Origin: DASPLH01 sp035627675
GTDB lineage: Bacteria > Acidobacteriota > Terriglobia > Terriglobales > Acidobacteriaceae
Direction of reading: 5' to 3'
Assembly (NCBI GenBank): GCA_035627675.1
Contig: DASPLH010000215.1
Span: 1 to 22,218, forward strand
DNA: 22,218 bases
The notes beneath the pieces were generated by a model. It was not told the DNA's origin. It worked only from the letters and a program-made list of their open reading frames with translations, and made no database searches. The position numbers were made by a program, and so were the translations under genes. Shown piece by piece: positions 14,718 through 22,218 of the stretch; the first letter of the stretch is position 1, and every line of letters begins with the position of its first letter.

Positions 14718-15808
14718 GCCGGTACGTCAGCTTCCGCGACTTCGACTGGGTACTGCTGGGCTTCGTGCTGCTGATCTGCGGTCTGGGCATTACCGAGATC
14801 TACAGCGCGACGCTGAACACGAAGTTCGAGGGAATCCACGTCAAGCAGATCTACTGGGTCGTGGGCGGGGTTGCGGTGATGCTTTGCGTCAGCCTCGTCA
14901 ACTACCACGCGCTCATGGACAACGTGCACTGGATGTACGGCGGCGCCATCCTGTCGCTGATCGCAGTCATGCTCTTCGGCCGTACTTACCTCGGAGCGAA
15001 GCGCTGGATCCAGCTTCCCGGCATCGGACACTTCCAGCCTTCCGAGTGGGTGAAGCTGATTCTGATCCTGGCCATGGCGAAATACTTCGCCGAGTATCAC
15101 GAGCGAGAGTTGCCGCTGCGCGAGCTGGTCAAGGCCGGGTTGATCGTTCTGGTACCCATGCTGATGGTGTTGCGGCAGCCGGACCTGGGAACCTCGCTGA
15201 CCTACGTTCCGATCGCCGGCATGGCGCTTTTCCTGGGCGGGTTGCGGGTCAGGCATGCGGTCATCGCGCTGGTGCTGGCGGCCATCCTGATGCCGGCAAT
15301 GTGGAATTGGGGGCTCAAGCCATATCAGAAGGAGCGCCTGATGACCTTTGTTTCTCCCGAGGCGGACGCCAAGGGCGCGGGGTACCAGGTACTCCAGTCG
15401 AAGGTGGCCGTGGGATCCGGAGGCATCTGGGGCAAGGGCGTCACCAAGGGAACCCAGACCCAGGGCCAGTTCCTGCCGGTTCCGCACACGGACTTCATCT
15501 TTGCCGCCTGGAGCGAGGAACATGGCTTCGTCGGCACGGTGGCTGTGCTACTGCTATACTTCCTCGTGTTGATGCGTTTGATTCACAACGCACAAACGGC
15601 ACCGGATCGCGCCGGAGCATTCCTGATCATGGGCGTGGTCGCGGTGCTGATCTTCCACATTCTGGTGAATGTGGGAATGGTAGTGGGGTTCATGCCGGTT
15701 ACAGGCATCCCTCTGCCGTTGATGAGTTACGGGGGCTCATCCGTCATTTTCACGTTCCTGGCGCTTGGCATCGTGATGAACGTTCGCATGCGACGGTTCG
15801 TGAATTAG
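14714..15808 (+). CDS. rodA: RodA, SEDS peptidoglycan glycosyltransferase
   Basis: RodA polymerises glycan strands from lipid II and works as a pair with PBP2. The 364-residue, multi-span membrane protein carries SEDS hallmarks: RQPDLGTSL (154-162), SPEADAKGAGYQVLQSK with the likely catalytic D218, VAVGSGGIWGKG, and the C-terminal GIPLPLMSYGGSSV. The start ATG 14714 overlaps the mrdA stop as ATGA, with GAGGGCG as ribosome site inside mrdA. The open frame runs further upstream within mrdA, but that part has no RodA-like sequence. Coupled translation with mrdA keeps the two partners in proportion. Confidence 0.96.
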   Translation: MSRYVSFRDFDWVLLGFVLLICGLGITEIYSATLNTKFEGIHVKQIYWVVGGVAVMLCVSLVNYHALMDNVHWMYGGAILSLIAVMLFGRTYLGAKRWIQLPGIGHFQPSEWVKLILILAMAKYFAEYHERELPLRELVKAGLIVLVPMLMVLRQPDLGTSLTYVPIAGMALFLGGLRVRHAVIALVLAAILMPAMWNWGLKPYQKERLMTFVSPEADAKGAGYQVLQSKVAVGSGGIWGKGVTKGTQTQGQFLPVPHTDFIFAAWSEEHGFVGTVAVLLLYFLVLMRLIHNAQTAPDRAGAFLIMGVVAVLIFHILVNVGMVVGFMPVTGIPLPLMSYGGSSVIFTFLALGIVMNVRMRRFVN

Positions 15809-15839
15809 GCGAGAGTGGAGCGCAAGCAAAGCTTCACCT

Positions 15840-16405
15840 GGACAAGTTCTTAAGGCCGTTTCGCTGATTTGCGGACGGCAAACCGGCCTCCCGGCGATCT
15901 TCGCCGGCGGCCACGTAGCAGAAAACGTCGCCCTCGCGTGAGAGGGCACTCGCCGGCCGAGGGGGATGGGCCGGACAGGATTCTGAAGAATGGAGCGTTG
16001 CCCGGGGATTGGGTAACGGCCCCTCTGGCCCGAGGAGTACGTGGCGCATCCCGAGGGATGCGACCGGCGAATCAGGACAGTAGAGCGGTCACAAGCCCCG
16101 TGAAAGGCGCGCCAGCAGTAGGGCGCGCATGGCTCGCCGATAATGCCGGTGAACGAGTTATTGCCTGCACGTCAGTGCCATCCGGAACCCGCGACAGCGG
16201 GGGAAGCGGTTGGTCTGCGCGCAGGAACGCCAGGTCAGGTAGCCGTACCTGACGGACGCGATTCGCATCTTCCCATTGCGCCTCCGGGCGCTTAACGGGA
16301 CGATGCGCCCCGGCGAGGTTGCCGGGGAACGATGCCGGTAACCAGACTTCTCGCCTGTCCTTCCCAAAGCCCGTGTCCGGTGCGACCCGTCGAAATGACG
16401 GGCCC
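15840..16405 (+). promoter_or_regulatory. Hairpin-rich leader region upstream of the RNase E/G gene
   Basis: The 606 nt between rodA and the RNase gene hold no convincing gene. I count nine stems that are perfect by eye: 15891-15907 (7 bp), 15930-15947 (6), 16046-16061 (6), 16107-16128 (7), 16188-16201 (5), 16234-16253 (8, loop GCCG), 16278-16291 (5, loop TCCG), 16308-16327 (7), and 16386-16402 (6). The last ends 3 nt before the GGAG ribosome site of the RNase gene. None has a T-run. This looks like a long structured 5' leader, perhaps used for feedback control by the RNase, as E. coli rne does through its leader. I matched it to no known RNA family (RNase P, tmRNA and 6S hallmarks are missing). 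Confidence 0.5.
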
Positions 16406-16414
16406 GGAGCGTTC

Positions 16415-19400
16415 ATGAACAAAGAATTGTACGTATCTTCTACTCCGCACGAGACCAAGGTTGCGCTCGTAGAAGACGATCAGCTCGCGGAGATTTACTT
16501 CGAGCGGGCCAACGAATACACACTCGCAGGTTCCATCTACAAAGGCCGCGTTACTCGCGTCCTGCCGGGCATGCAGTCCGCCTTCGTGGACATCGGTCTC
16601 GAGCGCGACGCCTTCCTTTACGTTTCCGATTTTCTCGATCTCCAGGATGAAGAAGACGAAGAGTTCGGCGACGTCAAGGTGACCGGGCAGACATTGGCGC
16701 AGGCCAACGGTTTCGTCGCCGCCGCGCCGGTTGAGGAGGAGGAAGCCGAAGAGGCCGAAGAGGAAGAAGGCGAGCCGGAAGGAATCGCCGAAGGGGTGGC
16801 AGCGCCACAGACCGATGAGGCGGGCGCGCGCCGCTGGCGTGGACGCCGTCGCCGTCGCGGGCGTCGCGGAGGCCGCGACCGTATTGCCGGTGCCGGCGAA
16901 AACGGCGGTGAGGCCGCTACGGACGATACCGAGCAGGCTCCGGCGGCCGATGCGCAGCCCGACGCAGAGCTTGTAGAAGAAGAAGATGCGCCGGCCGAGG
17001 AGTTCCAGGCGGCCGAGCCGGAACCTGACGAGATCGAGACGCCGAGCGCTGCTCCGGCAGCGTACACGCCGATTCTCCTGCCGGGCGAATCCATCGCCCG
17101 CTACAGCCGGCCCGAGGGCTACACGCCCGAGCCGGTCTCCGAAGACGCCCAGACTGAAACGCGTGAACCGCGCGGCCGCGATCGCGACCGCCGTGGTGGA
17201 CGTGGCGATCGCTTTGGGCGCGGACGCGACCGCAACCGCCGCGAACGCGAACCCCGCGAGCCCCGCGGGCCGCGTGAGCCTGAGGCTCCGCTGCCGGCCA
17301 ACTACACGCCGATTCTCCTGCCGGGCGAATCGATCACCAAGTACCGGAACATCGAGCCGATTGCCACCGGCGATGTGAGCACCATCAACGAGCAGGCGGA
17401 GAATGCAGCCGCCGAGCAGGAGACCGCAGCCGTAGCTCCGGAGACGACCGGCATCACGCAGCAGGATATCCAGGCCCCGATGCTGAGCGAAACCGCTGCC
17501 GCCGTGCCGACCGTCGTGTCCGGTTCCGAGTCGCCCCAGCCGGGCAAAGGCACCGGCGACGATGACGAGCCCACAGATGCGAGCGCCTCGCACTCCGATC
17601 GCCCGACTATCGCATTCCGCAGAGAGCGCGAGCAGGAACCCGAAGAGCCGAAACCTTCCGAACGCGATCGTGAGCGTTTCCACGACATGAATGTCGCCGC
17701 CATATTCGGCGGAGAAGCGACCGAAGACCGTGACGCCGAGTTGGATCCCGAAGAGCCGGCCACCCCGCCCGAACCGAAGCCGGAGGCTGACCGGAAGCCG
17801 GAAGCCAACACCGGCCAACCCGCGCCCGGAGCCGTGCTGACCGAGGCGGGCGAGGCAAAGTGGTCGGAGCCTGACGTGTCAATGGCCGAAGGTCTTCCGG
17901 CCGAAGAGGAAGACGACGAAGACGCTCGCGGCGAACGCAACGCGCGCGGATCGGCGCTCGCCGACGGCGACGACGTTCCCACGCACGAGGCCGGGAACTA
18001 TTCGCCCGAGGGCGGACAGGTCGTTCATGAGGAGATCGACGAAGAGGAGTCGGACATGCCGGCCCTCTCCGAACACGTCAGTCAGTACCACATGCACGAC
18101 CTCGATGAGGAGACGATCGAGCCTGGGGACGATTTCGAATCGCGCCTGGGCGCCGCTGCCGGCCTGATCGGTGAAGCGGTTCGCGACTCGGGCGAAGACA
18201 GCGCGCTTGCCAGCGCCGAGTACCAGGTGGACAGCGCCGACGAGTTCGAGGAGTCGGAGATGCTGGCCGACGACGTCGAAGAAGAAGAGCTCGACGAGGC
18301 CGATCTCGCGCAGGAAGAGGCGGAACAGCAGCAAGAGAGCAGCGAACGCAGGGCTCCGGCGCCGGGCACGGCGTCGCACCAGCGCTCCGAGCGCGGCTTC
18401 GATCGCAGCCGTCGTGACCGTGGACGCCGCGAGGGCGGACGCCCGGGACGGACTCCGATGCGCGGCGGACGTCCTCGCCGCGAGCCTCGCGCCATTCCGC
18501 TCATCAGCGACGTGCTGAAGGAAGGGCAGGAGATCCTCGTCCAGATTGCGAAGGAGCCCATCGGCAAGAAGGGCGCGCGCATCACCAGCCATATAGCCCT
18601 GCCGGGCCGGTTCCTGGTCTATATGCCGACCGTGAACCACATTGGCGTGTCGCGCAAGATCAACAGCGAAGAAGAACGCATGCGCCTGAAGCGCATCGTC
18701 GCCAGCGAGCGCGAGAACGGGCATGGCGGCTTCATCGTCCGCACGGCGGCGGCGAACATCCGGGAAGAAGACCTCAGGGCGGACATCCGCTTCCTGAAGC
18801 ACCTGTGGCACGAGATCCGCACGCGCTCGGAGAACAGCAAGTCTCCGGCGCTGATCTACCACGACCTCAACCTTGTCGAGCGCATCCTGCGCGACCAGGT
18901 AACGCAGGACTTCTCGCAAATCTGGGTGGATACCGAGCAGGAGTACGAGCGCGTCGTGCGCTTTGCCTCGCGCTTCCAGCCCAGCCTGGTGCGGCGCATC
19001 AAGCTGTACACGAAAGACACGCCGCTCTACGAGCAGTTCGGCATCCAGGACGAGATCAACAAGTCGCTCAAGGCAAAGGTGTGGCTGAAGAGCGGCGGCT
19101 ACATCGTCATCAACCAGACCGAAGCGCTGGTCGCGGTCGACATCAACACGGGCAAGTACGTCGGCAAGACGGCGCGCCTGGAAGATACGATCGTGAAGAC
19201 CAACTGCGACGCCATCAAGGAAATCGTGCGGCAGATTCGCCTGCGCGATCTCGGCGGCATCATCGTGATCGACTTCATCGACATGGATGAACGCAAGAAC
19301 CGCCAGAAGGTCATGCAGACCCTCGAAGAGGCGCTGAAGGCCGATCGCGCGCCCTCGAAGGTGCTCCAGTTCAACGACTTCGGACTGGTGGCGATCACCC

Positions 19401-19699
19401 GCAAGCGCGTCAAGCAGTCGCTGGAGCGCACGCTGGGCAGCCCGTGTCCGTACTGTACGGCAACCGGGTTCGTGAAGAGCGTCGCCACGGTGTGCAACGA
19501 GATTTACACGGAGATGCGCAAGATCCGGAACCACATCGAATCGAAGGACGTCACGCTGCGCGTGAATCCCGAGGTGGCCAAGGAACTGAAAGCGCAGAAC
19601 GGAAAGTGGCTGACCGAGATGGAAGATCTTATCGGTCACACGATCCTTCTGAAGAGCGATGCCGCAGTGCACCAGGAGCAGTTCGACATCAACTTCTAG
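16415..19699 (+). CDS. rng: RNase E/G family endoribonuclease with giant internal insertion
   Basis: This is the endonuclease that starts mRNA decay and rRNA maturation. The 1094-residue protein begins with the first half of an S1 domain (SIYKGRVTRVLPGMQSAFVD, 40-59). About 617 acidic, Pro- and Arg-rich, low-complexity residues (78-694) interrupt it, and the S1 domain then resumes (PLISDVLKEGQEILVQIAKE). The catalytic aspartates are D909 (VAVDINTGK) and D953 (IVIDFIDMD), 44 apart as expected, and the Zn-link is CPYC (1011-1014). Without the insert the protein would be about 477 residues, the size of RNase G. The insert has RG boxes (RGRRRRRGRRG; RDRRGGRGDRFGRGRDRNRR) and a twice-repeated YTPILLPGESI. 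ATG 16415 follows GGAG; the frame's upstream extension is leader sequence. It is followed by an intrinsic terminator. Confidence 0.95.
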   Translation: MNKELYVSSTPHETKVALVEDDQLAEIYFERANEYTLAGSIYKGRVTRVLPGMQSAFVDIGLERDAFLYVSDFLDLQDEEDEEFGDVKVTGQTLAQANGFVAAAPVEEEEAEEAEEEEGEPEGIAEGVAAPQTDEAGARRWRGRRRRRGRRGGRDRIAGAGENGGEAATDDTEQAPAADAQPDAELVEEEDAPAEEFQAAEPEPDEIETPSAAPAAYTPILLPGESIARYSRPEGYTPEPVSEDAQTETREPRGRDRDRRGGRGDRFGRGRDRNRREREPREPRGPREPEAPLPANYTPILLPGESITKYRNIEPIATGDVSTINEQAENAAAEQETAAVAPETTGITQQDIQAPMLSETAAAVPTVVSGSESPQPGKGTGDDDEPTDASASHSDRPTIAFRREREQEPEEPKPSERDRERFHDMNVAAIFGGEATEDRDAELDPEEPATPPEPKPEADRKPEANTGQPAPGAVLTEAGEAKWSEPDVSMAEGLPAEEEDDEDARGERNARGSALADGDDVPTHEAGNYSPEGGQVVHEEIDEEESDMPALSEHVSQYHMHDLDEETIEPGDDFESRLGAAAGLIGEAVRDSGEDSALASAEYQVDSADEFEESEMLADDVEEEELDEADLAQEEAEQQQESSERRAPAPGTASHQRSERGFDRSRRDRGRREGGRPGRTPMRGGRPRREPRAIPLISDVLKEGQEILVQIAKEPIGKKGARITSHIALPGRFLVYMPTVNHIGVSRKINSEEERMRLKRIVASERENGHGGFIVRTAAANIREEDLRADIRFLKHLWHEIRTRSENSKSPALIYHDLNLVERILRDQVTQDFSQIWVDTEQEYERVVRFASRFQPSLVRRIKLYTKDTPLYEQFGIQDEINKSLKAKVWLKSGGYIVINQTEALVAVDINTGKYVGKTARLEDTIVKTNCDAIKEIVRQIRLRDLGGIIVIDFIDMDERKNRQKVMQTLEEALKADRAPSKVLQFNDFGLVAITRKRVKQSLERTLGSPCPYCTATGFVKSVATVCNEIYTEMRKIRNHIESKDVTLRVNPEVAKELKAQNGKWLTEMEDLIGHTILLKSDAAVHQEQFDINF
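17063..17331 (+). repeat. 29-bp direct repeat encoding a duplicated YTPILLPGESI motif
   Basis: Identical 29-nt copies at 17063-17091 and 17303-17331 lie 240 nt apart within the RNase insert. They encode YTPILLPGES at residues 217 and 297, followed by IARY or ITKY. The third-position identity suggests a recent duplication or conversion, while the hydrophobic motif in otherwise charged, disordered sequence suggests a binding site for a partner. Confidence 0.85.
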
Positions 19700-19729
19700 A
19701 CTGCCGCCGTCAGCCGTCTGTAAGCGTGA

Positions 19730-19765
19730 AGCCGCCCGGTATTCCTGCCGGGCGGCTTTCGTTTT
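19730..19765 (+). terminator. Intrinsic terminator after the RNase E/G gene
   Basis: A perfect 10-bp stem AGCCGCCCGG/CCGGGCGGCT (19730-19739 with 19748-19757), an 8-nt loop, then TTCGTTTT. It lies between two convergent genes and may also slow transcripts of the oxidase gene. Confidence 0.9.
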
Positions 19766-19795
19766 CGAGTCTGCTTTTTTCAGGTTGGCGACGCT

Positions 19796-21445
19796 TCAGG
19801 CCACCACTTCGAAGGGCCGCATCATGTCGTTGTCTTCATGCTCGAGCATGTGGCAGTGATAGACGTACTTGCCCGTATAGCCCGCGACTTTGAAGGCGAT
19901 GCGCGTTACCAATCCCGGCGGACAGATCACGGTGTCCTTGAGACCGCTCTCCCAGGCGTACGGAGGGCGTGGATAGTTGAACAGCTTCAATCTTCCCTGG
20001 GTCGAGAACAGGGCAGCATCGAAGGCCTGGCGGTCCAGCACGGCGAAGTGCACGAGGTGCAGGTGCATGGGATGCGCGTCGCCCGTCGGGTTGAAGATGC
20101 GCCAGACCTCGGTCGTTCCCAGCTTCAACCTTTCGGTCGTAGGCTCGGCGTAGCCCTTGCCGTTCAGCAACAGCATCGTGGGGCGACGGTCGCGACCAAG
20201 CTTCTCCTGCATCACGATGTCTCGCTTGACCCGGGCGTCCGACTCGCGCGCCAGCGCCACCGGTATGTTCCAAGAGGGCGCCGAGGTGCGGTCCGGTTCG
20301 GACACGGCGCTCCCCACGCGAATCTCCATGAGGTAATAGAGGAACGAAACCGGTCCCTCCTCCGCGCCTGGAAAGGGCGCGGGCGCCTCATTCACGAGAT
20401 GGAGCGTCTTCCCTGCGGCCTTCGAGAAATCGACAACGATCTCCGCGCGCTCCGCCGGAGACAGCAGTACCTTGTCCATTTCCTGCGGAGACGGCACGAG
20501 CCCCATGTCCGTCGCTACCTGGTGGAAGCCCATCGAATTCGAGAACTTCACCCGGTAAGTCCTCGCGTTCGACGCATTGATCAACCGCAGGCGATACCGC
20601 CGCGGTTCCACCTGCAGGTGCGGCCACACGCGGCCATTGAGGACGGCGATCTCTCCGAGGTATTCCGGGATCCAGATGGACCCGCGATGGTGATGATGTC
20701 CGGCACTGGAATTCGGGTCGGCGACGGGGTAGTGCAGCGTACCGTCGGGGTTCAACATCCTGTCCTGGATGACGAGCGGCACGTCGTACGGTCCGGCCGG
20801 AAGATTGAGCCCGGCTTCCACTTCGTCTTCGATGATGTACACGCCCGTGAGGCCGGCGGCTACGTTGAGACGCGTGATCCCCATCGCGTGATCGTGGTAC
20901 CAGAGCGTGGCGGCCTGCTGGTTGTTGGGATACGTCTGTTCCTGCGAGTCGCCGCTGGCGATCCAGTCTTCCGGCAGTCCGTCGCTGGCCGAGGGAACGA
21001 CGCCTCCGTGGAGATGGACCACGGCGCGCACCTCGGGATCGGGCGGCATCGCTCCGTGCAGCGTCGTATCCACGGGCAGGATGTGCTTCGCCGGCAGATC
21101 GTTCTTCCAGCGGACGGTGAGTGGCTGACCGCGCTTCACCCGGATCGTCGGTCCGGGATAGCTGCCGCCGTATCCCCACACAGTCGCCGGGCCTATCTGC
21201 GAGTGCAGCTTCTGCTGGAACTGCGTCATCGCCATCTCGAGACGAAGCGAGCCGTCCGGTTGGAGCACGGGCGACGCTACGGGCATAATCGGCAGCGGGT
21301 CGCGGAAGCGCGTCAACCGGGACACCGGCCCGATCGCGTTCTCGGCCGCAGGCGCTTGCGAGCCGCCCGAACGGCACCCGGCGTTCAGCATGGTGCCGCC
21401 GGCCGCGAGGGCCAACGTTTTCAGAAAGGTTCGACGTGACGGCAA
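19796..21445 (-). CDS. Multicopper oxidase, Tat-exported (CotA/bilirubin-oxidase-like)
   Basis: A laccase-like oxidase that couples one-electron oxidation of a substrate (phenols, bilirubin-like compounds, Cu(I) or Mn(II)) to reduction of oxygen to water. The 549-residue protein has a twin-arginine signal (SRRTFLKTLALAAGG, 3-17) that runs into LNAGC, so it may also be lipidated at C24. All copper ligands are visible: HLH (144-146), HDH (184-186), HPMHLH (458-463), and HCHMLEHEDNDM (530-541), with type-1 ligand C531 and axial M541. The first domain has the GYGGSYPGPTIRVKRG signature. The start codon is TTG 21445, about 27 nt after a predicted transcript start. The loop with four histidines (250-253) is not a known copper site. 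A TonB-dependent receptor gene lies upstream on the same strand. Substrate cannot be told from sequence. Confidence 0.94.
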   Translation of the reverse strand: MPSRRTFLKTLALAAGGTMLNAGCRSGGSQAPAAENAIGPVSRLTRFRDPLPIMPVASPVLQPDGSLRLEMAMTQFQQKLHSQIGPATVWGYGGSYPGPTIRVKRGQPLTVRWKNDLPAKHILPVDTTLHGAMPPDPEVRAVVHLHGGVVPSASDGLPEDWIASGDSQEQTYPNNQQAATLWYHDHAMGITRLNVAAGLTGVYIIEDEVEAGLNLPAGPYDVPLVIQDRMLNPDGTLHYPVADPNSSAGHHHHRGSIWIPEYLGEIAVLNGRVWPHLQVEPRRYRLRLINASNARTYRVKFSNSMGFHQVATDMGLVPSPQEMDKVLLSPAERAEIVVDFSKAAGKTLHLVNEAPAPFPGAEEGPVSFLYYLMEIRVGSAVSEPDRTSAPSWNIPVALARESDARVKRDIVMQEKLGRDRRPTMLLLNGKGYAEPTTERLKLGTTEVWRIFNPTGDAHPMHLHLVHFAVLDRQAFDAALFSTQGRLKLFNYPRPPYAWESGLKDTVICPPGLVTRIAFKVAGYTGKYVYHCHMLEHEDNDMMRPFEVVA

Positions 21446-21478
21446 AGGTGAGGGACCCCAGGGACAGCGCTTGCGGCA

Positions 21479-21507
21479 AGTATATTGGATGCAAACTCGT
21501 CATCCAA
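21479..21507 (-). promoter_or_regulatory. Candidate promoter of the multicopper oxidase gene
   Basis: On the minus strand TTGGAT (21502-21507), a 17-nt spacer, and TATACT (21479-21484, five of six consensus bases). It lies between the receptor stop codon and the oxidase TTG start, so the oxidase can be expressed apart from the receptor. Confidence 0.55.
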
Positions 21508-21539
21508 ACGTGAAGCGGTTTGCCCGGCAGCGCCTTGGC

Positions 21540-22217
21540 TTACTCCAACCTCCAAGTCAGCCCGACGGTGAATCCGGCAGGGTAGCCGGGCGTCGCGTGA
21601 ATCCGCGATACAACGGGGTCTCCGGGCCGCAGGCGCGACTCGAAGTAGTTCTGCGTCTCGTAGTAGCGATGACCGGTGAGGTTGTCGATCGCCAAGTTCA
21701 ACTCAAGACCATGGCTAAGCGACTTGGCCAGGCTGAAGTCCACCACGTCGGCTCCCGTGGCGCGGATCAGCCGGTCGGAGCCGTCCAGTCCATAGCCTGA
21801 GATGTGCCGGTATCGGACCGAGCTGTAGACGCCCTTCCAGCCCGCCAGTGTAAGTCCCGCGTTGCCCACCGTGTGCGGCGCGCTATCCACATACACGCGG
21901 GGAGCGGTTCCGCGATAGAAAGCGTTCGAGACCTGCGTCACGCCTGCGTTGAAACTGAGATGGCGCAGCAGTGCGACCGAGGCCTTCGCTTCCCACCCGT
22001 AGGCCCGCGACGGTCCGCGGAACTCGATGCTGCCATCGTCGGGCACATAAACCTGCTCGTTCGAACGGTCGATAAGGAACAGGTCGGTGGAGAGCGCAAT
22101 GCGCTTCCAGCGGGTCGATGTGCCAGCCTGGTAGAAGTCCGTGGTCGAAACCTTCGGGCTCTCGGGGTACTGGACGACTCCGCGCGCATCCTGGCTGCTG
22201 ATGCCGCGCCCGTAGCT
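21540..22217 (-). CDS. TonB-dependent outer-membrane receptor, C-terminal part (cut by window edge)
   Basis: The last 225 codons of a beta-barrel receptor are in the window; the frame is open to the right edge. Alternating beta-strand sequence typical of these barrels is seen: WKRIALSTDLFLIDRSNEQVYV, AYGWEAKASVALLRHLSFNAG, GLTLAGWKGVYSSVRYRHISGYG, and the near-terminal block HGLELNLAIDNLTGHRYYETQNYFESR. It ends GFTVGLTWRLE, close to the usual aromatic C-terminal barrel signature, though the final residue is Glu rather than Phe. The TonB box and plug lie outside. The ligand is unknown; the oxidase gene immediately downstream (95 nt between them) suggests a metal or metal-chelate, which is inference. 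Confidence 0.88.
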   Translation of the reverse strand, partial: SYGRGISSQDARGVVQYPESPKVSTTDFYQAGTSTRWKRIALSTDLFLIDRSNEQVYVPDDGSIEFRGPSRAYGWEAKASVALLRHLSFNAGVTQVSNAFYRGTAPRVYVDSAPHTVGNAGLTLAGWKGVYSSVRYRHISGYGLDGSDRLIRATGADVVDFSLAKSLSHGLELNLAIDNLTGHRYYETQNYFESRLRPGDPVVSRIHATPGYPAGFTVGLTWRLE

Positions 22218-22218
22218 G

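Noticed and set aside
15869..16252. 127-codon open frame in the leader of the RNase gene
   Set aside because: Arg/Gly/Pro-rich, no ribosome site, and it crosses several hairpins; more likely non-coding leader.
15840..16405. RNase P RNA, tmRNA or a known riboswitch
   Set aside because: The universal RNase P core and the tmRNA start sequence are missing. A GGCAAACC string at 15877-15884 resembles part of a cyclic-di-GMP riboswitch, but the matching second half is absent.
16292..19672. Two long minus-strand open frames (508 and 597 codons) opposite the RNase E/G gene
   Set aside because: Their composition mirrors the low-complexity insert, and no domain or ribosome site supports them.

Overview
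The window (22,218 bp, high GC throughout) is chromosomal DNA of a Gram-negative, didermic bacterium. It carries a TonB-dependent receptor, an RlpA lipoprotein and a PBP2/RodA pair. The gene families fit Acidobacteriota (class Terriglobia) best: the ImuA type, a DehI-family protein, an uncharacterised secreted protein of 241 residues, and intergenic palindromes built from short repeated words. This assignment is inferred from family resemblance, not from a marker-gene search.

Layout. (1) 1-4001, minus strand: the imuA-imuB-dnaE2 mutasome operon for error-prone lesion bypass. dnaE2 runs off the left edge. A promoter-like TTGACA-N17-GAGAAT lies upstream of imuA. (2) 4181-4792, plus: an AlkA-type 3-methyladenine DNA glycosylase, divergent from the mutasome, so the left end is a DNA-damage region. 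(3) 4848-6599, minus: a DehI-fold protein, then a protein that joins an RG/Q-rich disordered half to a degenerate receiver domain. (4) 7016-7090, minus: tRNA-Val(CAC). (5) 7374-9148, plus: an ECF sigma factor, a membrane anti-sigma factor with a zinc motif, and a secreted DUF3106-like protein, closed by a strong terminator. (6) 9294-10112, plus: a secreted glycine-zipper protein and a 69-residue protein, with a second strong terminator. (7) 10171-11429, minus: a HIT protein and RlpA. (8) 11691-15808, plus: a secreted protein of unknown function, then mrdA (PBP2) and rodA, which overlap by ATGA. (9) 15809-19699, plus: a hairpin-rich leader of about 600 bp and an RNase E/G of 1094 residues. (10) 19796-22217, minus: a Tat-exported multicopper oxidase and the C-terminal part of a TonB-dependent receptor.

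Three things stand out. The RNase E/G has about 617 residues of acidic, RG-rich, low-complexity sequence inserted inside its S1 domain, where other bacteria carry such a scaffold at a terminus. A 69-bp palindromic repeat sits in frame inside dnaE2, adding 23 codons to the PHP region. Four other imperfect palindromes or word repeats, each with a different vocabulary, fill the gaps between genes at 1054-1083, 4011-4155, 4793-4847 and 10522-10608, and several run right up to stop codons. The RG-rich pseudo-receiver shares an 11-residue arginine box with the RNase and may belong to the same RNA-handling system; that link is inference.
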